From Phoebastria nigripes (Eukaryota; Chordata; Aves; Procellariiformes; Diomedeidae), in the NCBI GenBank assembly GCA_035582835.1, contig JAYKAV010000411.1:1896083-1960082 (forward strand): a DNA stretch of 64,000 nt, in the 5' to 3' direction. Position 1 is the stretch's first letter, and every line of letters begins with the position of its first letter. Below, in pieces: positions 23,150 through 34,850 of this stretch. Position numbers and translations under genes: made by a program. The notes beneath the pieces were generated by a model that saw only the letters and a list, made by a program, of their open reading frames with translations, had not been told where the DNA came from and did not search any database.

Positions 23150-25347
23150 TTGCAGTGCTGACTATGATGAATATGCTGCTTCAGCGACACTAGCACTGAG
23201 GGAAGTATTTTTTTCACCCAATCTCTCTTCTCAGTGGCAAATATCTGGACCTTGCTCATGGTTAAGTGTCTGGGAGACACAAATAACTTGCTCTACATGA
23301 AGTTACTAGTTACTTTTTTAACATCTCTCCAGCCAACTTTGTGCTTGGAACAAGATGAGGTCCCCTCTTCTATAGGCTCCCCGTGTCTGACAGATGAGGC
23401 AATCCCAGGGTTCCTCGGCACTGCATTACTTGTGTTTGACTTATCTGCAGAACTTCAGTCCCCTGCTTTATATTGCCAGTAGGTCCAGCTTTCAGCAGAC
23501 CGTGCTGGCTCTTCAGATGTTTTAAATGAACAATGCATTATTCATATGCCGTAATATGAATTCATGACCCTTCCGCAAAGGAAATTACTTCTACCTACTT
23601 CTAAGACTTCTCCCATTCAGGAAAATTAAACGAAGCACTCAGAGATGTTTTTAATTGCTTACGACTCAGTTGAGAAACTTCTAAGAATGAGTTTCTTTTT
23701 GTAATGTAACTTGAGAGCTCATTCATTGAATGTAATTATGCTGTATGATGGATTGGGAAGTATAAGTGGAGAGCTAAGTAAGATGGAGATGACAAAATAA
23801 TGGTAATAAAAATAATAGTGCTTGGGTTATGTGATACTTCCTGACAGTGTACATCACCACACTGTCACTGTCTTTGAATACTAATGTAGCCTTGTGGCTT
23901 CTTCCTGTAGCATATATTTAGTAAACGGCATGCATTGTCTCTCTTCTGGACTTTAGTGTACAAATGGCTTGGCTGCATGCTTTGGAGCTCTTTGGAGAGG
24001 TGGGAGTGAGAAGGCATTTCGTCCTCTCTGTAGAGTGACTGCAGACCTGCATCCCTGGGGTCAATTTGCTACCCCTCTCATCTGTGAGACAGGGTGGTAA
24101 TTTTCACAATTACGGAGACTAGCCACACCTCTGCTCTTTCCCTGCCTGGGGGCTCAGCTGGAGTCCAAGATGAAGCCTCCAAAGAGCTGTAAAGGCCACT
24201 GGGCGCAGANCCATGTGTGTAACATCATAGTGACCCAGATAAGGCACTGAAGTTGTTTACCACTAATGAAACCTCCATGACTTTTTCAATAGCAGTGTTA
24301 GAAAAGGCTTTTATAGATTCTTTAACACAAAGCAAACACATTTTATCAGTCACATGAATGAATGTGTTTGCCTGTCTAAATTGTTGTATGGTACCAGGCC
24401 TGTTCCTGTTAATCTGTAACTAGGAGGCTGGCTGGAGAAGAATCGCTTTGCCACCTCAGTTAGGTGTTCACTGGGGCCTGCAGAGGAGGAGAATAGCCCA
24501 CACGTTCATAGAAAGTAACTAATGGAGGTGGCTGAGGTATAGCTTCAAAGAGAGAACGGGAGCACTTCTGAACATGAGATATGTGGGGAGGAAGGACTTA
24601 TTGCTGAACATTTTCTTTTCTGAGTGCTAACTTTCGCTGTAACTTAAGAAACCAGACTACATGTGCTTTCCAGACTCCCTGGTTTTGTCTAGTGAGACGA
24701 ATCCAGCTTTTCCCACTCTTCTGTTTCTCTTTTCCCACCCTATTCCAGATGTGCAGGCCTGCATAAACCAGCAGGATTCCAATTATAATGATACTTTCCC
24801 ATTCACTATTCATCCAGTTTTTTCTTGATGTGAAAATGAAATGTGACCCAAAATAACCCAGCTGGGGGGGGACGGACGGGGCTCTATCATTACGTACATG
24901 CGATTTATTTTTCCAGAGTGTTTTTTTAATTTTATCTTTTTTTTTTTTCAAGTACTAAAACAAAACAAAAACCCACAAACAGGAAGAACAAAAAATTGGA
25001 TGTATGCAGGAGACTCCTATTCAAACCAATGGCATCTGAGGACAGGAATTATCTCCTGGATGGAACAAATGAGCAAGACCCTAATACATAACGATTACTA
25101 ATTAATAAAAACAATATCAAGACCCATAGTGATGAGACTCAGAAAAATGACTTCTGCAAACAATACCAGCATTCTTGCTAGGAGGATACGGATGAATAAT
25201 AAGAAATATAAAGAGCAAAACCTCTGACACTAAGTCCCGGAGCAAAATTTTAATTTACTTCAATATCAGCTTTTCCAGAATCACAGAAATATGGAATAGT
25301 ATAGAATAACTGAAAAGTAAGTATTATAGTATTTACCCCACTTTTAA

Positions 25348-25397
25348 TACTAACTAGGGGATTGTAATGCTGTTCTGTTTTTCCTTTCCAGGTAAGT
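25348..25397 (+). promoter_or_regulatory. putative recursive splice site (ratchet point)
   Basis: In order on the + strand there is a perfect branch-point string TACTAAC at 25348-25354, a pyrimidine-rich tract TTCTGTTTTTCCTTTCC, then CAG immediately followed by GTAAGTTG. AG is at 25390-25391 and GT at 25392-25393. The branch adenosine is about 38 bases from the AG, a normal distance. A complete 3' splice site fused to a consensus 5' splice site with no exon between them is the known form of recursive splice sites in very long vertebrate introns. It suggests, but does not prove, that the + strand here is intronic. Confidence 0.4.
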
Positions 25398-28061
25398 TGT
25401 GGGAGCAAGAATAATGCATTGCTTTTTCTTGTGCAGTTTGTACATCAGAATTGTGATGTGTGGCATTTTACAGGCTAAACAAACAATATCCAGAGGCAAG
25501 CTGAAGTATAAATCAGGAGTGTAAGTTTCTCTCAGCTCCTGTGCACTTTCCAGAAAAAAGAGCAGTTTTTAAAGAGTGAGCCATGGTATTTTGAGTCTGG
25601 AAGGAGGCTGAATGAAGGTACGAGGACTTTGAAAGAAAGGCCAGAAAAGGCCTGAGAGAAAGGAGTTAAGAGCCTGATATAGCCAGTGGTCATGTATCTC
25701 CAGAAAAATTGAATTGATCATTTAATGTCAATTTGAAGAAAGCATGGCTGGCTTTCTTTTGCTTTTATCTGAAAAGCTCTCAACAGTGCTTTCCTACAAC
25801 AGCCTTTTGGGTTTTGCTGAAGATAAAATCTTTATAAAACTTGTTATAAAAGAGTCAGTGGGGAATTTGAGATGATTTTTGTTGCTAAACAATCCAAGGT
25901 TAGAGTTTTGTTAACTGAGTTACTGCTCTGACAATTAAACTCACCAAGATAAATAAGAATGTGCTGAACCATTCTGAAGAAACTGTTTTCAAAATCAGCT
26001 GTTTCCAATGACTTTGGCTCTCAGGTGTGGATAGCACCTGTCCTGTGCCAGAGCTAATTGCTAGTCTTAAGGTCAATGAAAGGTTTCAGGAGATCCAGAG
26101 GAAATAGTAGTGTCCTGATGTAAAGCCCAATGGATCCAACCAACCTCTCAAAACAAGGTGCTCCAGGCAAAGTTCTCAACCTGATTACCCAGTTTCTGCA
26201 CCTCAGGAGGTCATGGCCCTTAAACAAGATTAAAGCTCTGTTCAACAAAACTGTTACATATCCATTAAGTTCAAAAATTTGTTGACCTTAACCATTTTAG
26301 ACACTTTGGTCTAATTCCTCTTTCCATCCCCATAAGCTGCTGAGGTTTTTAATGATTGCAGCTGGTCTCACTAAGGGATATTTAGTACCTCTGAAAAATT
26401 GAGTCCCTAATTACTGTATCCTTCCAGGAACACGCAGGGTGTAACTCTGCAACAGTGGTAGAAGGTGAGGATGCTTTTTCCTCTTTTTTCTCTCTCTTGA
26501 CGTTTACTTAGTCACATAGTTATTAATTTCAACTCCTATTTCTCGTGCATTTGGAATAAAAGACAGTATAATCTTATGATAGGGGAGAACCATGTAGTTG
26601 GCTGCATATCTACAGACCTGTTCACAAGTTACCAAATGTTTTAACAGTAGTGCCATGCTTTGTCATAATTCTGAATACAGGACTGTAGGATCCAAATTAC
26701 TTCATCTTTTTAAAGTTTTATTGTATAATTAACATTTTTTCCTAGAATATTTTCTTTGTAAAACACTGGGGCATAGTTGGAATTTTTTTTATGCTCCTCT
26801 GCTTGGCTAGTATCATTGTCCAAATTAATGATAATCTGTGCTTTTAGCAGTTTAAATGATTGGATTTTTGCAGAACCCGATGCTCTGACCAGAGCAGAGA
26901 CATACCTAATCATACACATTCTCATGGGCATACGTATAGCATTTTAATAGATTGGTTTGAAATCTAGCTCTTTACCATTAACACAAATGCTGGACTCAGA
27001 AGGTGTTATTTGTGTGAAAATTCTTGTTTACACCAAAGGAGATTTCCTAGCACAGGGCTAATCTATAAACCTAGAAATAACTGAGATTTGCCTTGCAGCA
27101 CTTATTCAAGGAACTACATAGCAAAATATGCCTTCTGAATTCACAGCAGCCAAAGAGTTGCCTGTTGGTATTACTTCTCACTTCTTCTCAACGGAACCTG
27201 ATACTCTAATTTTTCTTATTTTTGTAGATTAAGAAATTAACATAAAGGTGGCATAGGTGAGAATAGAAAGTCACAAAGGCAGTCTATTGGATCTTTGTGA
27301 CTGCAGCTTCCATCTCCTCATACATAGCTGACAGTACCAGCCCAGGAGTTCTTCCTTTCACAATGGTGCTGAGCTACCTTGTGGAATGAAAATAATATAT
27401 GTTCCCTCTTTCATTCATCCCACTGAAAACTTTCTTCCAAAATTAAATGATGGAACTTCTTCCATGCTGGTTTCAAACTGGTGAAACTCTCGTGAGTTCA
27501 CGAGTTTTTGATGGCTGACAACCGGTGGGATAGGAGAAGAATCAGGCTCACAAATTCTGCTTTAGAAGCCTGGTTAAAAAAAAAGTCACATTTAAAAAGG
27601 CTGAGCACTTGCCTGTGCACTTGACAAGATTTTAAACAATTAGGCAACCAGCAATGGCTTCTGATCCCATGGAAACGGCTGTAGAAAAAAAAGGCCTTCC
27701 TCCATTGAAAAGTGATTAGTTTAAAGCATTCTGTCCCATTTTTGGCAGTTTGATGGCAGTTTCCATGGGGATGGGGGTAGAGGATTGCTGAAGTGTTATC
27801 ATAACTCCTGCAAATGACACAGATGGAGGTTAAAAGATGTAAATTATATTTCAACAGCACCTGTAAATATATTAATTTTGGGAGAGGGAGAAGGGAAAGA
27901 CAACAAAATGTTTTTCCTCTTTCTCCATCTGCAATCCATCTCTGATGAATGACGCAACTAGTCAGAATAAAATAAAATGATCCTTTTGGCCTCTCATTCA
28001 TAGTTCTGCAATGTAGTAATATTTACCGCTTTACCAGGGGTGTCAAATTTCTTCAAAAGTA

Positions 28062-28135
28062 GATATTGTTATGCTCACTTTGTAAATTGGACAGCTGAGT
28101 CAGAAAAAAAGGTTAAGTGGCCAAAAGACCAGGGA
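28062..28135 (-). repeat. MIR-like ancient repeat relic (antisense)
   Basis: The plus strand reads 'atattgttatgctcactttg', 'taaattggacagctgagtca' and 'ggttaagtggccaaaagacc'. This follows the reverse-complement MIR sequence ('tattatccccattttacagatgaggaaactgaggc ... ggttaagtgacttgcccaaggtc') position by position with several changes. Confidence 0.5.
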
Positions 28136-28235
28136 TCGGGGATATTGCTGGAAAAACACTGTCTGCTTGTTTCTAAAGCCCTGGCTAGGTGACTGTACAG
28201 CTCAAATATTGACATTTTTTTCAGGATTCCTATCT

Positions 28236-28746
28236 CAGGGCCCTGGGAGCACCAACAGGCCCCAGTGTCCCTGCCTGGCCCCTGGGGCTCGCCTCACCCT
28301 GCCCACAGCCCCGGACCCCATGTCAGCCCCCTGGGCCATCAGCCCCTGCCCCAGCGATGCCTCAGCAGGGCTGGTCTCCAGCTCCCCGTGGCCCTGCCCT
28401 GCTGGGCTGTGGGCCCTGCCAAGCCGGGCCCGCCCACAGCCCGGCCTGGCCTTGGCCTGTCCCCATCCCCAGGGAGCTGCCTCATGCCTGGGGCTGGAGC
28501 TGCCCCAGTGCCCCCTGGCCGCTCACTGCTGGCTGGGGCGGTGGGACAGGCACTGGCTGCCAGAGCCTGCCTGGGGGAGTCTCCCAGGGAGCTGCTGGCC
28601 CAGGCAGCACCCTGGCAGTGAGCCCAGGTAGGGACTGATGGCCCCGGGCTGGGCTGAAATGGAGTCCTGGGCCCCGGGCATGGTGGGGAAGGCCCCGGGG
28701 GGGGCCGGGCAGGGGCAGGCAGGGCTGCGGGTACCCTCAGGGCCTG
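28236..28746 (+). repeat. GC-rich repeat copy 2 with long inverted arms (possible MITE-like element)
   Basis: This GC-rich 511-base block is homologous to 6464-6770. Its right part, about 28610-28746, reverse-complemented, matches its own left part, about 28236-28380. Shared order on the two arms includes GGCCCTG, 'ccctgcct', 'gcccggacccc' / 'gcccaggactcc', then 'at-tcagcc' and 'ggccatcag-ccct'. Termini read CAGGGCCCTGG on the left and, reverse-complemented, CCAGGCCCTGA on the right. CAGGG-type ends are known from hAT transposons. The 8-base flanks (TCCTATCT and GCCCTCTG) are not a clear target duplication. Long proline-rich open frames on both strands (up to 192 codons) are products of composition. 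Confidence 0.75.
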
Positions 28747-31240
28747 GCCCTCTGGTGACAGCCAGTGACAAGCGCAAGAGTTTTCTTGGGAGTTGATTTT
28801 TGAACCTTTTCAGCTCCAGCAGTCCTGAAACAGAAAGGTAAATTTTGTAGCTTCTGAAAATGATCTCAAATCGAGTGCTGCACCATGGTGGCTTTCTAAC
28901 ATCTCGCCCGTCTGCGATGTGGCGAAATGATGGCACTCGAACCCAGTGCTCTCTCTGTTTCAGCTGACGGTTGGGCCTGAAACCTGAAAGGTTTGAATTA
29001 CTTGTGCTTTGATAATTTTTACACTCAGTCAAACAGATACCTGAAGGGATTTTTCTGAGAGGAGGAGGGGAGATTTGGGAGGGGAGGAAGAGAGTACACA
29101 ATTCTCACAAACCCAAGCTGCGAAAAGGTCTTGTCACCCTTCTTTTTCATTGTTTTTCTAGTTGGTAACATTGAGGACATAGCTTGTGACTGTGAATTGT
29201 GGAGTATCTTCACAGAGATTAAAATCTCTTCAATAGATTCATGACGTGAAAAAAAATTACTATGTAGATTGCTCATGGAAAATCTAATTTTAAACAGTGT
29301 TGCTTAACTGTGATTTGTTGGAGAGCTGCACAGCATCGTTCTTCTGGTCTGATGTGATGAACATCGAGGTGCTACTATGTATTCTATACTAGCTTGTAAT
29401 TTCCTATGAAGGACATAGGATGCACTGAAGGATAGATATACTGGCCTTCATTTTATGTTGTCTCAGTACTGCATTATGCAAATACAATGGTTTTTTGCCT
29501 ATGGGTATTTGTGACAAATACACAATTCAACTATTATTAGTTCCAGTTACTTTTAAAAAAATATATTTGTCAATTTTAATACCTTTCAGTTTATCTTTAC
29601 TCTTTTAGGTTGTGCTTTGGAACTCTTTACAGTTACAGCTGAATTTCATTTTAATTTCAAGCTGACTCCTAACCTAATCAACATTCAGCGCATTTCTATG
29701 GTCTGCCTAAATCTATTTAAATGAGGAAAATATTCTTTCCACTGTCCTATTTGGATAGGAAAAGACATCAATCATTTCACAAGTGGTAAGAAACTGAGAG
29801 AACAAAGGTTTAAAGGTGAACACTACATAATTACTTAGTGCATGACTCTTGAAGTGAGTGATTCGTGTCTATTCATTTTCAAACCTCCATCTGTAGTTTT
29901 AGGACTTCATGAAGAGTCGGCTTTGTTAGAGAGAATTGCTGAATCGGACTGTGGAAGTGTCATTTGCTAAAGTTCAAATCTGAATTTTAAATTCTGATTT
30001 GTTTTTTGGATAGGTATTTAAATAATAGCAGACCTTTTTTTATCAAATAATTTATGTAAATTGTTTAGCTTTGGTTGGCAATAAATGGCACAAATGATGA
30101 CTAAAGAAATGCCTGATCTCACAAAGAAATCCAGGAATTTCAGAAAATTGGTGAAGAGGATAATCACAGGTTGATGTGCAGGGACTCTATTAGGGGGAAA
30201 AACATGGAGATCAGCTGTGTTTGGAAGAGCTACAGAAAGGAAATAAAGCCATTGGTATTTCAATGGCCGAGAATGTCTAAAATCAAATCAAGGAAGGGGG
30301 TCACCTATCTCTTCTTCAAGAATTAGCCTTCATTTCTTTAATTCTCTATAAGTGTGAGGACAAGAAAACATCCAGGTTCAGACTGCATTATAAAAATCCT
30401 TTGCACATTTTAAAAAACACTGAAACTCTCCCCATCATCTCCAGCTCCCGTCATGTAGAACTTAAAAACTGCAGTTGTGTATCCTTTCTTAATAGTCAGA
30501 AACCATTTCTATGAGCTGGAAAATATTCTAATATTCTTTCAGTAATTATGGGGATATCCTTTAACAGTTCTACATGCTCAAGGTAAAATGCACATTATAC
30601 TTAAATAATTTTGACAAATTTTTGTCACACGCTGTTCAGGGTTGAAGGATGACTTACTGATAATGCACCTTGGTGGCTATTTAACTGAAAGCACATATTT
30701 ATGCTCATTTTCAGTTAATTTGTTGGCGGAGTGGAATTGCTAACGGTAACACCACTACCTATAAATGGTGCTACATTGTCAAAGTTGAAGTAAGTGGAAT
30801 TTTAGTTTATGCTATATTTTCAAATATTTTTAGTTACGTTCACTGTTGACTGAAAAAGATCAAATTGAAAATTAATTATGAACCTTTAATATGCATATTA
30901 ATAAACGGCTTTCAAAACTACACTGAGACTGTCGTGACTGGACACCTCAGAAAACAGAAAGTTAAGCTCTCTTAAACTAAGTTTTTAGGTATTTATGCTG
31001 CTGAAAGAAGAGCTAATGCAATGCTCAGAATAGTAAACTTTATTCTAATAGGATATATAATTTAAAATCTGGTGAAACTTGGCGAATTATATTACTTAAT
31101 TTACTGTTGGAATCAAGTGGTTTGTATGAATGATGTAAGACTAAACTGTGGTACATTTTTATTGCTTTTGTAGCACTTAGCTTTCATATAATGTAACATT
31201 TTTGAAAAAAGAAGAATTTTGTTCTTAGAGCCTATACTGA
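28747..31240. other. AT-rich non-coding DNA, nothing recognised
   Basis: No gene or transposon is recognised. The stretch is AT-rich and includes a homeodomain-site-rich segment at about 30640-30920 (see findings). Confidence 0.55.
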
Positions 31241-31255
31241 TTTTTTTTTCTTTTT

Positions 31256-31289
<34 letters not shown>
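31241..31289. repeat. poly(T)/pyrimidine tract
   Basis: A T-rich run is interrupted by two C and ends in about 29 consecutive T before a G at 31290. On the minus strand it is a poly(A) run. It creates a lysine-rich open frame at 31113-31412 (minus) that is not a gene. A minus-strand AATAAA lies roughly 90 bases upstream of the A run, too far for a normal processed-transcript tail. Confidence 0.9.
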
Positions 31290-31292
<3 letters not shown>

Positions 31293-34200
31293 TTGTTTTG
31301 ATACTTGTACTTGAGAGTCCACTGTGAACAACTGAGAAACTTCTGCATAAACTGCAGCCCTATGGCAAATATTTGTCTTTATTGAGCTATGTGAAATGAT
31401 CTTCCAACTCACTCTGGAAAGAACAAGTTGTCTTTTCAGGGCTTGGATGTCAGAGGGATGTAATCATTAGAGTTGCTAGCATGTCTATGATCTGTGAAAG
31501 GAATGCAATAAGCTAAAAATTCCCAATTAGAGCCAACCTTTGGTCCTGATCACTTTGCTCTGTATTTTCAGTGTATTGGGCCAGTAGACTCTAGACACTA
31601 TGCAGAATCTTTCCCACAGAAAGTATNCAGGATAAATCTTCAAATACTAAATGATTAAGCAATGGCTAAACTAATTTTAAGGCAGACTAGAGCTATTCTA
31701 GAAATTTATTTCACACTTCTTTTCCTTTGCATTTCAGTGCCATTTCTAAAATGAGTTCATAAAGTAATTTAGAATATTTGGATTTTAAGGTACTGCAAAA
31801 GTGTAAACTATTCTTTTGGAGAACAAGTACATTTAAATGAATTGCAGACAACAGTTCTTTGAAAGAGGGGTAAATGAAACATTTCTAGAAGTTTTCTTTC
31901 TCCTTATATATTATTTCTGTACCTAAACGTACAAAAATAGAAGTCTGGAGTAACATCAAGATATAAAGAGTAAAATTTGAATGATGAAACTAGATAATTG
32001 GGCTTTATTTCAGATCTGCAAGTTACTGTATTAATGCAGATAATTTATTTTAAATATTTTTTTATTTTTCTGTTGCTAGTTTTTGTTAATAAGTTCCTGC
32101 AGTGAAATTCTACACTGAAAATAAGATTACTTAATGTTTATATTTTGTTTTGGTCTTTAAATACAAAAAAAGACAAGAAATTAATAAAATAAGGGATTGT
32201 TCTTAAAATAAGGGATAGAGAGTCAGTCTGTCTGATTTTGTTTTGGATACTTTTTGACTTTTGAAAACCCAGCTGACTTTGTTTTCCCACTGTAACTCTA
32301 TTTCTTGTCCCCTGGTCTTCAGTCTATGATTATCTTATTTCTAACTGAAAAAGAATTTTTTTCTGGAATTCTTAGATTTACATGTAAGACGGACTTCACA
32401 GACAGGTCTCAAGAGTGGAAGCTGCTTGCAGATCTCCTGAGTTATCTTTTGAATGTAAAGATTTATTTGCAAACAGCAAGTTACTCTTCAGTATCATTAT
32501 AATTAAAATAAGCTGAAAGTTACAATGTTTAGAAACGTAGAAAGTAAATAATCTATGTATGCATATGGGTGTATGTAGTCTGCATATGTATTAATTTCTT
32601 CTTCCCAAAATACCAGAAGGATCTTGGGTTCCGAGACTTGCTTATTAAGGGCAATGAGAAGCACAATGAAAAACTTCATCGGTCACTTTATATGATGAAT
32701 CCTAGCACTTGGTACAACCCATCACTTCTGGAAACAATGTATGAATAGCTGAGTGTGGTTCTCGGTGCAGTAAACTGTGTGTACAGAGATTTCTAAATAT
32801 AGATGTAGTAACTCAGAGTCAGTTACTGTCAGTCAAATCAATATAGATATTAAAAATGTCTGAACCTATTTTTGATGTTGAAAAATAAGAGCAGTTACTG
32901 AGATTTTAGCAACTATGTGATGCGCTTTTAAGAAACTGTGTGTTTATCCATGCCTTAGTAGTCTGTGATAGAAATGGATGTGACTGTCCTGATATCTGCA
33001 TCTCTATATTTAATATACACCCATACACACAACACATTTTTCTGGTCTAAAAAAGAAAGGCCTGTAGTGGAAAGTGCTATCTATTGCCATGTCCAAAGCT
33101 GGCAGTGCATTTTGAGCAGCTGACATTTGCCTTCACATGTAGGAAATTCCTTCTTCACTGTACAAAGCAATAAAGAGACCTCATGCACATTAACATATAT
33201 TTTATCCCTTTTACTTTTAACTTGTTTGTTTTAGTGCCACAACAAGCAGTCTGAGTTGGACCTGTGACTGCACTTTATGAACACTGTGATGTTTTTTTGG
33301 CTGAAAATCCGGTAATTATGATGAAGTTTAATCATAATATAACCCCAATCTTCTCATAAAAACTCTACAGACATTTCGTATTAAGAGGAGAATGGGGAAG
33401 ACAGACACAGAAGGCAGAGCAATGTATAACCACTTTTCACTCCTGATCATTTTCTCCTTACATCTTAAACATTGGTTGTGTGCTATGTACTCTTCTGTCA
33501 AATCAGACTGACATATGGGATGGTGTAAAAGTCAGGAGAAAGGTTATTCTACAAGCTGTGAAACAGTTCTGCTGTTGCTGGGAAAAAGAAAAAAAAAAAA
33601 GTGTTAGCATATTTAGAGGAAGCTTTCATCCTAGGGAAACGCCCCAGTGTGATTTCAGTATAGCTTAGATTAATTTCCCTGACATCTGTTTCAATATTTT
33701 CTGTGACATGTCTATTAATTATAAAAGCTATTTGTTGCACTAGCAGTTTTCCTCTAATGTCCACCATAGCCCATCTGCTCCGCCCACAAAACCAGAGTCC
33801 AGAATAGTGAATTGACTGTGTTACAGTTGCTTCCCCAGCAGCCAGATGTCATCTGAAATCAAAATGTTTGGCTGTGAGTGGTCTTTTTAACCAGAGAGGC
33901 TACAGTCCTTCAGAGAGAATAAGCTGAACTGCCCAGTCTCCCCATGGAGAAGATACAGCTATTGACTTCAGACTGGAAGCATTCATTTGGTTAAACCACT
34001 ATACTTGGGAGAAACATACTCAAATAACTGGAATCACATTTTTAAAAAAATAAAAATAAATAACCCAAACAAACAAAAAAGGGTTTTAAGTGGGACTAAA
34101 CCCAAGCAGTTTACCATAAATGTTGTGTTCCATTCTGGGCCTTATATTAACAGGAGGTGCAGTCAACGTCAAGGGAACCCTTACAGGAGTAACACAGGTA

Positions 34201-34629
34201 TTACAAGTATAATGATGAGGTAGAAGAGAAAGACCAGCTGAGACACAATGTAGCAGCTCAAAAAACATTTTTAAAGGNTAAAAATTCCAAGCAGAAAGAA
34301 ACATTACTCTGTGTAGCATACGAAAGATGTAAGGAGTATGGACTTTTCTGTCCCTTTCTCAGCTAAGCAATTTTTCAGCGTAATCTGGTGTTCTCCTGTG
34401 ATTCTTTGGATTTTTTTCTTACTAGGCCTGGCATTATCAATTACTACGTGACCCTCTCTCCAGCAGGGCAGGTCAAGCTTCTAAAATCAAGTATGTTCAG
34501 CTCCATCAGAATGGCAATAAGAAAGTCTCATGTAAGCGTAAGAGTGAAAAGCAGAGGAGCTCTGTTTACAGAGCTGTGAGTGTGTGCACAAAGCAGCAGA
34601 AAAACATACTAAAAGGAGCCAAGCTTTAA
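31290..34629. other. AT-rich non-coding DNA, nothing recognised
   Basis: No gene is recognised. An acceptor-like CTTCTTTTCCTTTGCATTTCAG ends near 31738 but has no paired donor with an open frame. A short A run lies near 33585-33600. Single Ns lie near 31627 and 34278. Confidence 0.55.
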
Positions 34630-34681
34630 GGCAGGGAAGGAGGTAGACTAGATGGTTTTAAGAGGTCGTTTCACCTCTAGC
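34630..34681 (+). repeat. CR1 3' end fragment (old)
   Basis: The string 'gaggtagactagatggtttt', then 'aagaggtcgtttcacctcta' and 'gc', follows the CR1 3' tail pattern ('ggttggactagatgaccttaagaggtcccttccaactctagc'). Only about 50 bases remain, and the terminal octamers are lost. Confidence 0.6.
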
Positions 34682-34737
34682 TTGTCACGTAATGTCTAAA
34701 ATTACGCCTGTGTTCAAATAATACTTTTTATCTGTGA

Positions 34738-34850
34738 TGTCAAAGTGCTTTTACAAAGTCAGGTAGTACTGTCTTCATTTAAAGACAGCAAAGTCATGCC
34801 AAGATGCACGACAAGGAGGGAGTCTAAAATAGATATGTATTTCCTCACCA
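34738..34850 (-). repeat. MIR-like ancient repeat relic (antisense)
   Basis: The plus strand reads 'gtcaaagtgcttttacaaag', 'tcaggtagtactgtcttcat', 'ttaaagacagcaaagtcatg' and then a fading match. This is the order of an old amniote repeat: 'aagtgctttacaaaggtaggtagtattatccccattttacagatg', then 'aagtcacacag'. Divergence is high. Confidence 0.5.

Larger units (their letters stand above)
20880..28061. other. single-copy AT-rich DNA, likely intronic or intergenic
   Basis: No gene is recognised. It contains a 46-base pyrimidine tract ending in CAG at 21139, a small tandem repeat at 23081-23149, a putative recursive splice site near 25391 and open frames discussed in the findings (24598-24951 and 27498-28001, both minus). 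One N lies at 24210. Confidence 0.55.

Noticed and set aside
27498..28001. 167-codon minus-strand open frame
   Set aside because: The sequence is AT-rich, the translation is low in recognisable features and no splice or promoter signal frames it. Length is within chance for 64 kb in six frames.
28523..29101. 192-codon minus-strand open frame as a gene
   Set aside because: Its first-listed half overlaps the GC-rich repeat, where high GC removes stop codons. The translation is proline- and glycine-rich composition and the rest has no domain.
31113..31412. Processed pseudogene with poly(A) tail on the minus strand
   Set aside because: The A run is long, but AATAAA is about 90 bases away, no coding body is recognised and no target duplication is seen. 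A simple homopolymer expansion is enough.
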